Both the position numbers and the translations under genes were made by a program. 27,500 nt of DNA from Monoplex corrugatus (taxonomy: Eukaryota; Mollusca; Gastropoda; Littorinimorpha; Ranellidae), in assembly GCA_030674185.1 (NCBI GenBank), contig JAPXFY010000022.1, positions 3,379,093 to 3,406,592 of the forward strand. Direction: 5' to 3'. The notes beneath the pieces are model-generated. The model saw nothing but the letters and a program-made list of their open reading frames with translations. It did not search any database and was not told where the DNA came from. Position 1 is the first letter of the stretch; each line of letters starts with the position of its first letter. Below are positions 18,776 to 27,500 of the stretch, in pieces.

Positions 18776-20164
18776 AAGAAGTAAGCCTTCCATTCAAATT
18801 GTTACAGAAAACAAAAAATACTAGAAATAAAAATACAAAAACAGAAGAAAAGCAGAGCAAGATAATAACAAAGCAAGACGAAACATAACACAAACTTGCA
18901 AAATGACAAGAAGCAGAAGAAAGATAAAACAAAAATACGACATGAAGAAGACGCAAGGTAACTGGAACAAGACCAGCCAGAAAGAGGACAAGAAAAAGCA
19001 AAGAAGAAGCAGAAAAAAATAACAGAAAAAACAGCAGCACAGCAACAGCAACAACAATAACAACAACAAAGGAAACGAAGCAACAAAAGAAAATAACAAG
19101 GAAAGACAAAGGAGGAAACAAACTAAAGCAGAAAAAAGCAAAGGAAGAAATAAGAAAAGGAGGAAGAAATACACAAAAGAAGAAAAATGCAAAGTAAAAA
19201 ACAAGAACTAACAGCAAATGAAAGAAACAAAGGAAAAAACAAGCAAGGGAAGAAACAAAACAAAGGGAAAGCAAATAACAAGCAGAGGATGAAAGAAGCA
19301 AAAGAAGAAACAAAGGAAGAAAGAAACCAAGGAAGAAAGAAACCAAGGAAGAAATAAACAAAGTTAGAAAAGAACAGACAAAGGAAAGAAACAAGCAAAG
19401 GAAGACACAAACAAGCAGAGGAAGACACAAACAAGCAAAGGAAGACACAAAGGAAGAAAGAAAAACAAAGGAAAAAAACAAAAGATAAACAAGCAAACGG
19501 AGAAACAAAAGAAGAAAGAAAGGAAACATACAAAAAACGAAGCAAAGGATTAGAAAAAAGAAGAAACAACGAAAGAAACAAAACACAGGAAAACCCAAGA
19601 GAAGTAAAAAAGCAAATAAAGAAACTAGCAAAACCGGACACAAAGGGAAAAGGACAGAAAAGAAGAAAATCAAAATTGAAAAAAAGAAAAAGAAAAATGG
19701 CACCGGTAAGATACGAAGGAAGAAACGAGCAACATAACCAAAAGATGAAACAAAACAAAGGAAAAAACGAGGAAGAAACGAAGTAGCAAACAAAAGAATA
19801 TTTAACCAAAAGAAGAAACAAAGGAAAAACAAGCAAATGGAGAAACAAAAGAATAAAGGAAAATACAAACAAAAGAAGAAACAAAGGGAAATTTAAAAGA
19901 AAACAAAGGAAAAAACAAGCAAATGAAACACAAGAATAAAGGAAAATACAAAAAGAAAAAGTAGAGGAAGAAGCAAAAGAAGAAACGAGCAAAGCAAGAC
20001 ATTAAGAAACAAAGGAAGAAATAAAAGAAGTAAACAAAGGAAGAAACAAAGAACGCAACAAAGAAAAATGAAAAAACAAAGAACGCAACAAAGAAAAAGA
20101 AACGAAGAAACACAAGAAGAAACGGGCATAGGAAGAAGCAAAATACAAAAAACAAAAACAAGGA

Positions 20165-21085
20165 AAACTCACAAAAAGAAGAAACAAGCAAAGGAAGACA
20201 AGAAAAGAAACAAGCAAAGGAAGACAAGAAAAGAAACAAGCAAAGGAAGACTCAAAAGAAAAAACAAGCAAAGGAAGACTCAAAAGAAAAAACAAGCAAA
20301 GGAAGACTCAAAAGAAAAAACAAGCAAAGGAAGACTCAAATGAAACCAGCAAAGGAAGACTCAAAAGAAGAAACAAGCAAAGGAAGACTCAAATGAAACA
20401 AGCAAAGGAAGACTCAAATGAAACAAGCAAAGGAAGACTCAAATGAAACCAGCAAAGGAAGACTCAAAAGAAGAAACAAGCAAAGGAAGACTCAAATGAA
20501 ACAAGCAAAGGAAGACTCAAAAGAAACAAGCAAAGGAAGACTCAAATGAAACCAGCAAAGGAAGACTCAAAAGAAGAAACAAGCAAAGGAAGACTCAAAA
20601 GAAGAAACAAGCAAAGGAAGACTCAAATGAAACCAGCAAAGGAAGACTCAAAAGAAGAAACAAGCAAAGGAAGACTCAAAAGAAGAAACAAGCAAAGGAA
20701 GACTCAAAAGAAACAAGCAAAGGAAGACTCAAATGAAACCAGCAAAGGAAGACTCAAATGAAACCAGCAAAGGAAGACTCAAAAGAAGAAACAAGCAAAG
20801 GAAGACTCAAAAGAAGAAACCAGCAAAGGAAGACTCAAAAGAAGAAACAAGCAAAGGAAGACTCAAAAGAAGAAACAAGCAAAGGAAGACTCAAAAGAAA
20901 CCAGCAAAGGAAGACTCAAATGAAACCAGCAAAGGAAGACTCAAAAGAAGAAACCAGCAAAGGAAGACTCAAAAGAAGAAACAAACAAAGGAAGACTCAA
21001 AAGAAGAAACAAGCAAAGGAAGACTCAAAAGAAGAAACAAGCAAAGGAAGACTCAAAAGAAGAAACAAGCAAAGGAAGACTCAAA
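20165..21085 (+). repeat. 25/28-bp tandem array (young core)
   Basis: Roughly 30-35 units. The 28-bp form is GAAGACTCAAAAGAAGAAAC plus AAGCAAAG. The 25-bp forms lack three bases and read ACTCAAATGAAACCAGC or ACTCAAATGAAACAAGC. The first units (20165-20230) have GACAAGAAAAG in place of GACTCAAAAG. Both lengths are 1 modulo 3, so the frame rotates each unit and all three + frames stay open, giving Lys/Glu/Arg-rich strings such as KEDSKEETSKGRLKRRNKQ. Confidence 0.95.
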
Positions 21086-21420
21086 AGAAGAAACAAACAA
21101 AAGAAGACTCAAAACTCAAAAGAAGAAACAAGCAAAAGAAGACTCAAAACTCAAAAGAAGAAACAAACAAAAGAAGACTTAAAACTCAAAAGAAGAAACA
21201 AGCAAAAGAAGACTCAAAACTCAAAAGAAGAAACAAGCAAAAGAAGACTCAAAACTCAAAGAAGAAACAAGCAAAAGAAGACTCAAAACTCAAAAGAAGA
21301 AACAAACAAAAGAAGACTTAAAACTCAAAAGAAGAAACAAGCAAAAGAAGACTCAAAACTCAAAAGAAGAAACAAGCAAAAGAAGACTCAAAACTCAAAA
21401 GAAGAAACAAGCCAAAAAAG
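21086..21420 (+). repeat. 35-bp tandem array (derived subfamily)
   Basis: About nine units derived from the preceding array by duplication of CTCAAAA, giving GAAGACTCAAAACTCAAAAG plus AAGAAACAAGCAAAA. The change from AAAGGAAGAC to AAAAGAAGAC also marks this subfamily. Some units have AACAAAC or GACTTAAAAC. It forms a sharp boundary with the 25/28-bp array. Confidence 0.92.
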
Positions 21421-24381
21421 ACTCAAAAGAAGAAACAAGCAAAAGAAAACACAAATGAAGGAACAAGGAAAGGAAGAAATAATCACATAAAGAAGAAAAA
21501 ACAAAGGAAGAAACAAAGGGAAAACAAGTAGGTGAAGAAACGAAGAAGAAGCAAACAAAAACCTGAAACAAAAACCTGAAACAAAGGAAGACCAAGAAAC
21601 TAGCAAAGAGGAAATAAGCAAAAGACAAAACCAAAAGAAAAAACAAGCAAAGGATGACACAAAAGAACAAACCAGCAAAACAAGAAACAAATAAAACAAG
21701 CATAAGAAGAAACAACAGAAAAAGATAAACAAAACGAGAAACAAAGGAAGACACAAAGAAAACAAGCAAAGGAAGACACACAAAAGAAAGGAAGAGAGAG
21801 ACACATGAAGAAAGAAGTAAAAGAAGAAACAGGAAAAAAACTAACGCACAAAGAAAGAAACAAGCAAACGAAGATGCAAAGGAAGAAAACCAATGTAAGA
21901 AGGAAAGGAAGAAACAAAAATCTTAAAGGAAATAAAAACAAAGAAATGAATATAGAAAAGAAAGAATAAACAAACAAGTTAAGAACAAACGTTGAGAAAC
22001 GAAAGACAAAGCAAATAAGTAAAGAAAGAAAGAAACAAAGGGTGAAGAATTAGAAGAAAACTTTAAATAAGAAGCAAAGAGAAGAACAAAGAAATAAACA
22101 CAAATAAGCAAATGAGAAGAAACGACAAAAAGTAATACTAATAAAAGAGAAATACGAGAAGCAAACGACCAACGAAAGAAAAAAAAACAGAAGAAGAGAA
22201 GCAGCAAACAAAGGAAAAAACAGATAAACCCAAACAAAAACAGAAAACACAAAAACCTAAAGAAAAGGAAAACAAAAACAAAAAGGATCAACACAGAAAG
22301 AAAGAATAAAAGAAAGACAGAATGATCAAAGAAATCAAGAATCAAAGAAAAGAAAACAGAACAAAGAAACATGCAAACACCGAACGGACACAAAAATAAA
22401 TAAACCAAAGACACATACAGAAAATACTAAACAAAGAAGCAAACAGACAAAAGAATTTCACAAAATGAAGAAAAAGAAAAAATCCAAAAAATGATACTTC
22501 AGAAGAAAAACAAACAAAAACAAAATAAGAAACGGGCAAAAGAACGAATAAACAAAAGAAACAAACAAGGAGAAGCAAGCAAACAAAACAAGAAACAATA
22601 AAATGAAGAAAACAAGAAACCAACAGTAGATGAAGCAGACGAAACGAGAAACAGACCAAGAAAAAGTATTAAAAAAAAATCTAAAAAAAACAAACTCGAG
22701 AAGAAACAAGGAAACAAATGAAGAAACAAGGAAGCAATAAAAAAAGTCTAAAGAAAAACCAAATGAAGGAACAGACCAATCAACATCAACAACGATGAAC
22801 AAAGAAAAAACAACCAGAAGAAGAAACAAAGGGGAAAAAAGAAAAGAAAAAGACGAAACAACGAAGAAACAAAACAAGGAACAGACGAAACGAAAAAAAA
22901 TTGAAATGTACACAAGAAGAAACACACACGCACACAAGGAACAAACGATCACAAGAGAGAAACGAACCACAGACAAAACTAGCAAGTAATTGAAGATAAA
23001 AACAAAAGAAGAAACGAAACCACAAAGAAAAAATGGAGGAAAGAAGAAACAAGCAATAGAAGATACATAGAGAAGAAGAAACAAAACAAAAAGAAATACG
23101 CGGAAAAGAAGAAACTGAACAAAAGAAGAAATGAGCAATAGAAGAAAGAAGCAAAAAACAAACAAAACAAAACAAGGAGCAGTAAAAGAAAGAAACAAAG
23201 ATATATATATATACACGAAAAAGACGAGCAGTAGAAGCAACAAACGAAAAACAAGCAATGGAAGAAACAACGGAAAAAATGAAAGAAAAACAAAAATGAA
23301 AAACCTGTTTTTCTCCAAAACTTAGAAAAAGGAACAAAACAGAAAAAGAACAAAGAAGAAAATGGAAAGAAAGAAACGACAAAAATTGCAAAATAAAAAC
23401 AAAAAATACACAGACACAAAATAAGGGGGAATAAAGACAGCAAGACAAAGAAAGACTGGAAGAAACAAACCAAAACAAAAAAAGGAAGAAACAAAGGATA
23501 GAAAGATAAGAGCAGGCAAAGAAACAAAACAGACTGAGAACATGAATATCAAGAAGAAAAATGGTAGGAAAAGAAACAAAAATAATTGACAATATTCAAA
23601 ACAAAACAAAACAAAACCAAAGATAACAAAAATGCAAATAAGAACAAAATATGCGAGAGACAAGGACATGGAAGACAGTGAAAAAGTAGCACTAAAACAA
23701 CAAAAGAAAACATTAGAAAAGACGAGATGGAAAAAAGAACACAATGACGATAACAACTACAAAAGGATAAGTAGTCAAAACAGGAAGAAAACAACAGCAA
23801 GTATAACAACAACATCAAGTACACAGACAAACAACAGCAAATGCGCACAGAGCAAGAAAATGAAGAAACAAAAGAACAAATACATGAAATAGGATAATTA
23901 CAAAATCTGAACTAGAACGAGAGTATCAACAAAATGATATAATAACAACAACAAAAAACACGTGAACGAAGAGACGAAAAACTACGAGGAGACGAAGAAT
24001 GAAAACGAGGCTAACAAGCAGCTCCCACCCTTAATGTGCCCGCCTCCCCCTACAATAAAAACCAGCAACAAACAAGAAGAACGAGACAGACTAAAACATG
24101 AATTCAGCAAAAAAGAGCAATCTAAAAGATAAAAACAACCATCACCAAAATCATTACAAAACAAAATAAAGAAAAACGATCGCAATCACAATCGAAAACA
24201 GACAGACAGGAAAACAAATGAACGAGAAGAAGAACAGAGAAAAGAAGAAACAGAAGCAACAAGATAATGATGGTTAAAGGCGACGACAGGATGAAGCTTG
24301 TTTTCAAAAACGGAGCGAAAATGAGAAAATTGTAAAAACATTGACAAAAAGAACAAGATATGGAAGAAATGAATAATGCTA

Positions 24382-24475
24382 ACATCATCATCGACAACAT
24401 CATCATCGACAACATCATCGACAACAACATCATCGACAACGACATCATCGACAACATCATCATCGACAACAATAG
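24382..24475. repeat. (CATCATCGACAA)n-type microsatellite
   Basis: Alternating AACATCATCATCGACAACAT units of 12, 15 and 18 bp, all multiples of three, at the right edge of the purine-rich block. Confidence 0.9.
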
Positions 24476-24562
24476 GAGCAAAACCAGATATTAACTAAAC
24501 TACAGAAAAGAAATGGCTAGATGAGGACAGAGAAGAAGACAGGATCAACACAAGTCAAACTC

Positions 24563-24574
24563 AAAGACATTATT
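24563..24574. other. Target-site duplication, left, of RTE copy 3
   Basis: AAAGACATTATT; an identical 12-mer lies at 24977-24988 on the other side of the element. Confidence 0.88.
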
Positions 24575-24976
24575 CATCGTCGTCATCATCAGGTGCCCTG
24601 CCACATGGCGTTGGCGATCATGGACTTCCATCTGTCTCTATCTCTTGTTGCCCCAAGCATCTCCTCCACCCTCCTCGTCTTCAGCCACCCTGCAAGTCCG
24701 ACTAGCATTTTCTCCCTGGGTCTACCTGGTGTTCTCTTTCCCTCCAGCTTTCCTGTTGTGACCAGGTGCTCCAAATCCCCCTTCCTCATAAAATGGCCTA
24801 TAAATGTTGCCTGTCTTTTCCTAAGCTTCCTTATGAATGATCTACTTGTGTCTGCCTCCATCAAGACTGTCTCGTTTGTTTTCTTTGCTGTCCATGGAAC
24901 TCTCAACATTCTTCTTAGAAACCACATCTCGGCTGCCTCAATCTTGTTCTGGCTTTGCTTGTTGACTGTCCACGAA
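24575..24976 (-). pseudogene. RTE-clade LINE, 5'-truncated (copy 3)
   Basis: About 402-bp reverse-strand insertion between perfect 12-bp direct repeats. On the minus strand it opens at WTVNKQSQNKIEAAEMWFLR and runs through RMLRVPWTAKKTNETVLMEA, FIGHFMRKGDLEHLV, GRPREKMLVGLAGWL and DRDRWKSMIANAMWQGT to the TGA at 24591-24589. The tail is TGATGATGACGACGATGA. The frame is uninterrupted. Two extra A residues between element and right repeat may be untemplated or microhomology. It is the most precisely bounded of the three copies. No catalytic domain. Confidence 0.93.
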
Positions 24977-25121
24977 AAAGACATTATTAGCAAGAACAAA
25001 AACTACAATAACAAGAACACTACTTTTATATTTTTACAAGAAAAAAGAAAGCATCACCGTATAGAAAAAGAAAACGAGGCACAACCAACATAAACATTAA
25101 CCTTTTTTCCTCCTTTCTTAC

Positions 25122-25283
25122 CTTCATGAAAATTCATTAGGGCGCTGCTCTATGGAGCTGTTCTTCAGATTCTTATAGATCTGTTGCCTGTGTGCCAAAA
25201 CCTGGGTCTTTGCAAATGGTTTATCTGGCCCTTCTGCAATGTTATCAGTCCTTCGTGGTTTTTCTGTCTTCTCTTCCGTCTTG
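25122..25283 (-). other. Possible orphan exon on the minus strand
   Basis: The minus strand has a good 3' splice-site text (ATATCAACCCTCTAG, AG at 25285-25284) and, 162 bases on, a consensus donor (GAAG|GTAAGAAAG, GT at 25121-25120). One frame is open almost throughout. It begins KTEEKTEKPRRTDNIAEGPD, continues through KTQVLAHRQQIYKNLKNSSI to QRPNEFS, and then meets TGA at 25126-25124, two bases before the donor. The same frame extends back to an ATG at 25303, giving a 59-codon frame. The composition is protein-like, but I recognise no family. The frame could be a terminal coding exon, a small ORF, a piece of an unknown element, or chance. Confidence 0.35.
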
Positions 25284-25295
25284 CTAGAGGGTTGA

Positions 25296-25720
25296 TATAG
25301 CATGGCCCTTAGATTTTTTTATATGGCCATAACTTCGTTTTCTTAAATCATAGCATGGCCATTAAATATTTTAATATGGCCATAACTTCGTTTTCTTAAA
25401 TCATAGCATGGCCCTTAGATTTTTTTATATGGCCATAACTTCGTTTTCTTAAATCATAGCATGGCCATTAAATATTTTAATATGGCCATAACTTCGTTTT
25501 CTTAAATCATAGCATGGCCATTAAATCTTTTAATATGGCCATAACTTCGTTTTCTTAAATCATAGCATGGCCATTAAATCTTTTAATATGGCCATAACTT
25601 CGTTTTCTTAAATCATAGCATGGCCATTAGATCTTTTTATATGGCCATAACTTCGTTTTCTTAAATCATAGCATGGCCATTAGATCTTTTTATATGGCCA
25701 TAACTTCGTTTTCTTAAATC
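25296..25720. repeat. 53-bp minisatellite
   Basis: Eight head-to-tail units at exactly 53-bp spacing (25321, 25374, 25427 and on). The unit is ATATGGCCATAACTTCGTTT, then TCTTAAATCATAGCATGGCC, then ATTAAATATTTTA. Variants are CTTAGATTTTTTT, ATTAAATCTTTTA and ATTAGATCTTTTT. The palindromic core ATGGCCAT occurs twice in most units, and the conserved part (ATGGCCATAACTTCGTTTTC) is nearly invariant. Confidence 0.95.
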
Positions 25721-25744
25721 AACAAATCTATGGTCCAGTGTGTT

Positions 25745-26213
25745 TCAGTGATGGTAGTTCTGATAGTAGTGGATATTTCTTTCCTTGGGGAGAGAGGCAA
25801 GTAGCAAATGGGTCCATCGTGTGGGCCACTTACCTGTGTGCCGGGTTTTCTTGCAAATGGCATTTGGGGTATCACTTACTACCTCTCCACCATATTTCAA
25901 AGGTTCTGCAGAACTACAATCAATGTCTACAACCTCGCCACATTTCAGCAACTTCATTGCAGCTATAACTTCATCACAGAGAAGAGGGAAGTCATCTTCA
26001 TTTGATGACTGATGCATTGTTAGCACACTTGGATCTCCATTGCTCTGCTCCATAGTTCAGAGCAATACACAGTCCATCTTTTTCTGATTTTATTTTCCTG
26101 GGTGTGTCAATATGCATTGTTAGCACACTTGGATCTCCATTGATCTGCTCCATATTTCAGAGCAATACACAGTCCATCTTTTTCTGATGTTTCTTTTTTC
26201 CTGGGTGTGTCAA
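25745..26213 (-). pseudogene. RTE-clade LINE polymerase fragment, frameshifted
   Basis: Minus-strand relic of the region at the front of the RTE reverse transcriptase. It reads NKIRKRWTVYCSELW, then after a frameshift SNGDPSVLTMHQ, DEVIAAMKLLKCGEVVDIDC, AEPLKYGGEVVSDTPNAICK, TGKWPTRWTHLLLASLPKER and YYQNYHH. These follow the order known in RTE proteins (RWTEYCSELY, NGDPSVL, a GKAAGIDN-like stretch, LPKKGN..QNYR). Catalytic aspartates lie further downstream and are absent. It is more decayed than the three 3'-end copies. It could come from the same family, but no overlap exists to test this. Confidence 0.8.
26013..26213. repeat. 100-bp tandem duplication inside the RTE relic
   Basis: Two copies at exactly 100-bp spacing (26013 and 26113), both starting TGCATTGTTAGCACACTTGG and including AGCAATACACAGTCCATC and TTTCCTGGGTGTGTCAAT. 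They differ by a few substitutions and a small insertion, and duplicate the WTVYCSEL and NGDPSVL segments. Confidence 0.93.
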
Positions 26214-26785
26214 TGTCCGTTTTGGTCCTGAATGATGCTGTATGGAGTTTGCTCTTTTTCTTAATGTGTAGCAATTTTAAAACTGTTCCTGGTTTCTGTG
26301 TAGTCTTAAGTTTTGTTCAGTGTTTTGCTGTGTATTTTTAAGCGTCTTATGGTGTCGCGCATCTTCGCGATATTACTTGTGATCCATGTGCGTGTTTGTC
26401 CTATTTTCCAAAATAGTACAGGACTTTCATATCGTTTGTGTCTCGTCGTCGTTGTTGTTTTCAATCTCACTTTGCAAAAGCTGAGAATGTGCCAGGAAAA
26501 TCTATCATGGATCAATTCGGTCAATTTTCTGAGTTGTTTGAATGTTCCTACGTTTCAGGTGACAAAAGTGATGTTGTTCCTTCCCACAGGTGTATTTGCG
26601 GTATTCCCGCAGTAGTGTGGCTCATTTGTTTGCATTTGTCGTGGTAAAGATCGATGGATGGCGTGGTCTTGGATGATCCATACTACGATCTATCTGGTGC
26701 AGTTCCTGAATTCTTTCGATTCACACGGTGTGTCTTGGACAGGTTGAACCTTGAACCAGGCAGAGCTTGCCGCTTTGAGATGGGA
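26214..26785. other. Unassigned stretch
   Basis: No convincing gene. Frames of up to 100 codons (26313-26615) have no recognisable domain. A small inverted repeat TCGCG..CGCGA lies near 26355-26370. Confidence 0.4.
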
Positions 26786-26824
26786 TTTTTTTTCTTTTTT
26801 TTTTTCTTTTTCTTTTTTTTTTCT

Positions 26825-26856
<32 letters not shown>

Positions 26857-26872
26857 TTTTTTTTGGGGGGGG
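26786..26872. repeat. Poly-T tract followed by a G run
   Basis: About 79 bases of T with single C interruptions (to 26864), then eight G. On the minus strand this is C8 followed by a long A tract and could be the tail of a reverse-strand retroelement, but no element body is recognisable. Confidence 0.85.
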
Positions 26873-26959
26873 CGGGGATTCACTCCAGGACCAACTGCAG
26901 GCGGTGCCGGGTCTCATGGTCGCCAGTAGCAGAAGACAACCTCTGACCTGACTCAACAA

Positions 26960-27500
26960 ACAGTGAATTCGAATGAAAAAAAGAAAAGAGACCGAACTGG
27001 AAGAAAAAGAAAGACTACGAAGACCGGAAGGAAGAACGAGAGATAACGGAGTTATGAACGCGATGTTGAAGGATCAAAACAGAAGAACAGAATGAAGAAG
27101 ACCAGGAACAAGACAAACCAGGTAAGAAGAAAGGGCCAAGGTCAGGGAACTTTGGATGGGGACAAGGCCAAGAGAAGGGAACTTTAGAGGCATAGCCAAG
27201 GGGAAGGAACTCGAGGGAACAGGGCAAGGGGGACATGGTCAAGGTGGAGGAAACTTTAGGGGCATGGCCAAGTGGAGAACTTTTGGGGGGGGGATGAGAA
27301 AGAGGGGAGGAACTTGGGGGACAGGGTAAGGGGGACATTCCCAAGATGAGGGATCGTGGAGAAGGGACTTGGAGGCAGGGGAGGGAATTTAGGGGGGACA
27401 GAGCAAAGGGGGAGGGGGACAGGGTCAGAACTTGGGGGTGACAGGGCCAAGGAGGAAAGAAGTTGGAGGGGGACTTTGGGTGGATGGCCAAGGGAAGTGA
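26960..27500. repeat. GA-rich then G-rich degenerate minisatellite
   Basis: 26960-27135 is GAAGA-rich. From about 27140 to the window end a degenerate ~28-30-bp unit recurs, with the words GGAACTTTGGGGG, GACAGGGCCAAGG and GGGGACATGG. There are many G runs of 4-9. Minus-strand Pro/Ser/Leu-rich frames here are artefacts of this composition. Confidence 0.75.

Larger units (their letters stand above)
18800..24490 (+). repeat. ~5.7-kb A/purine-rich, T-depleted low-complexity block
   Basis: The + strand is built from A, G and scattered C, with T almost absent over long stretches. The recurring words are GAAGAAACAAA, AAACAAGCAAAGGAAGAC and GGAAGAAAGAAAC. The word AACAAGCAAAGGAAGAC occurs in decayed flanks (near 19391, 19428, 21645, 21765) as well as in the homogeneous core at 20165-21420. 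The whole block is therefore plausibly one old satellite at different stages of decay. Long minus-strand Phe/Leu/Cys/Ser frames (up to 460 codons at 18486-19868) are by-products of a pyrimidine-only strand and not membrane proteins. Confidence 0.85.

Noticed and set aside
18486..19868. 460-codon minus-strand frame that looks like a multi-pass membrane protein
   Set aside because: Phe/Leu/Cys/Ser composition follows from a strand made almost only of T and C; overlapping frames are equally open and no domain is visible.
20733..21321. Long Lys/Glu/Arg-rich + strand frames
   Set aside because: Direct translation of a stop-free 25/28/35-bp repeat, open in all three frames; no start context or unique sequence.
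24521..25093. 190-codon + strand frame across RTE copy 3
   Set aside because: It is the antisense of the RTE coding sequence and runs past the element's target duplication into unrelated DNA.
27015..27491. 158-codon Pro/Ser-rich minus-strand frame
   Set aside because: By-product of a degenerate G-rich repeat on the + strand.

Overview
The window is eukaryotic, animal genomic DNA made almost wholly of repeats. The mix is a large load of CA/GT microsatellites, 5'-truncated RTE- and L2-type LINEs, Tc1-family DNA transposons, and tRNA-derived SINE pieces. The SINE pieces and a dispersed 3' core (GGTTATAACCCTGATATGG-like) resemble, from memory, repeats common in molluscs. A lophotrochozoan, probably a mollusc, is therefore my best inference; the sequence does not prove it. 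I found no convincing complete host gene, no rRNA or genuine tRNA gene, no CRISPR array and no bacterial operon.

Layout. 1-725 is a compound CA array. 903-1559 is a truncated RTE LINE with a 40-unit TGA tail, followed directly by a SINE-like dispersed repeat (1561-1956). 2180-3167 is an L2-like LINE 3' end. 3.4-6.6 kb holds a diverged duplication, CT and CA arrays, a 28/31-bp minisatellite and a second RTE copy with a perfect 10-bp target-site duplication. 6.6-8.0 kb is mostly featureless. 8.03-9.62 kb is a Tc1-family element with one frameshift. 10.16-10.50 kb is a LINE tail encoding a zinc finger. 11.4-12.14 kb is a second dispersed-repeat copy split by a short inverted-repeat transposon. 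12.4-14.3 kb is a tRNA-derived SINE split by an apparently intact Tc1 element. 14.4-15.9 kb holds CA repeats, a 39-bp minisatellite and more dispersed-repeat copies. 15.93-16.64 kb is the longer relative of the inverted-repeat transposon. 17.04-18.31 kb is a reverse-strand LINE reverse-transcriptase fragment. 18.5-24.5 kb is one low-complexity block almost lacking T on the + strand, with a homogeneous 25/28/35-bp array at its centre. 24.6-26.2 kb holds a third RTE copy, a possible orphan exon, a 53-bp minisatellite and a decayed RTE polymerase fragment. The window ends in poly-T and G-rich simple sequence.

The most useful biology is in the nested insertions, which give a relative chronology. 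The most notable items are the intact Tc1 element inside a SINE, the 13-bp inverted-repeat family with apparent 6-bp target duplications, RTE copies whose stop codon is the first unit of their microsatellite tail, and the age-structured purine-rich satellite. I saw no sign of a new multi-gene system.
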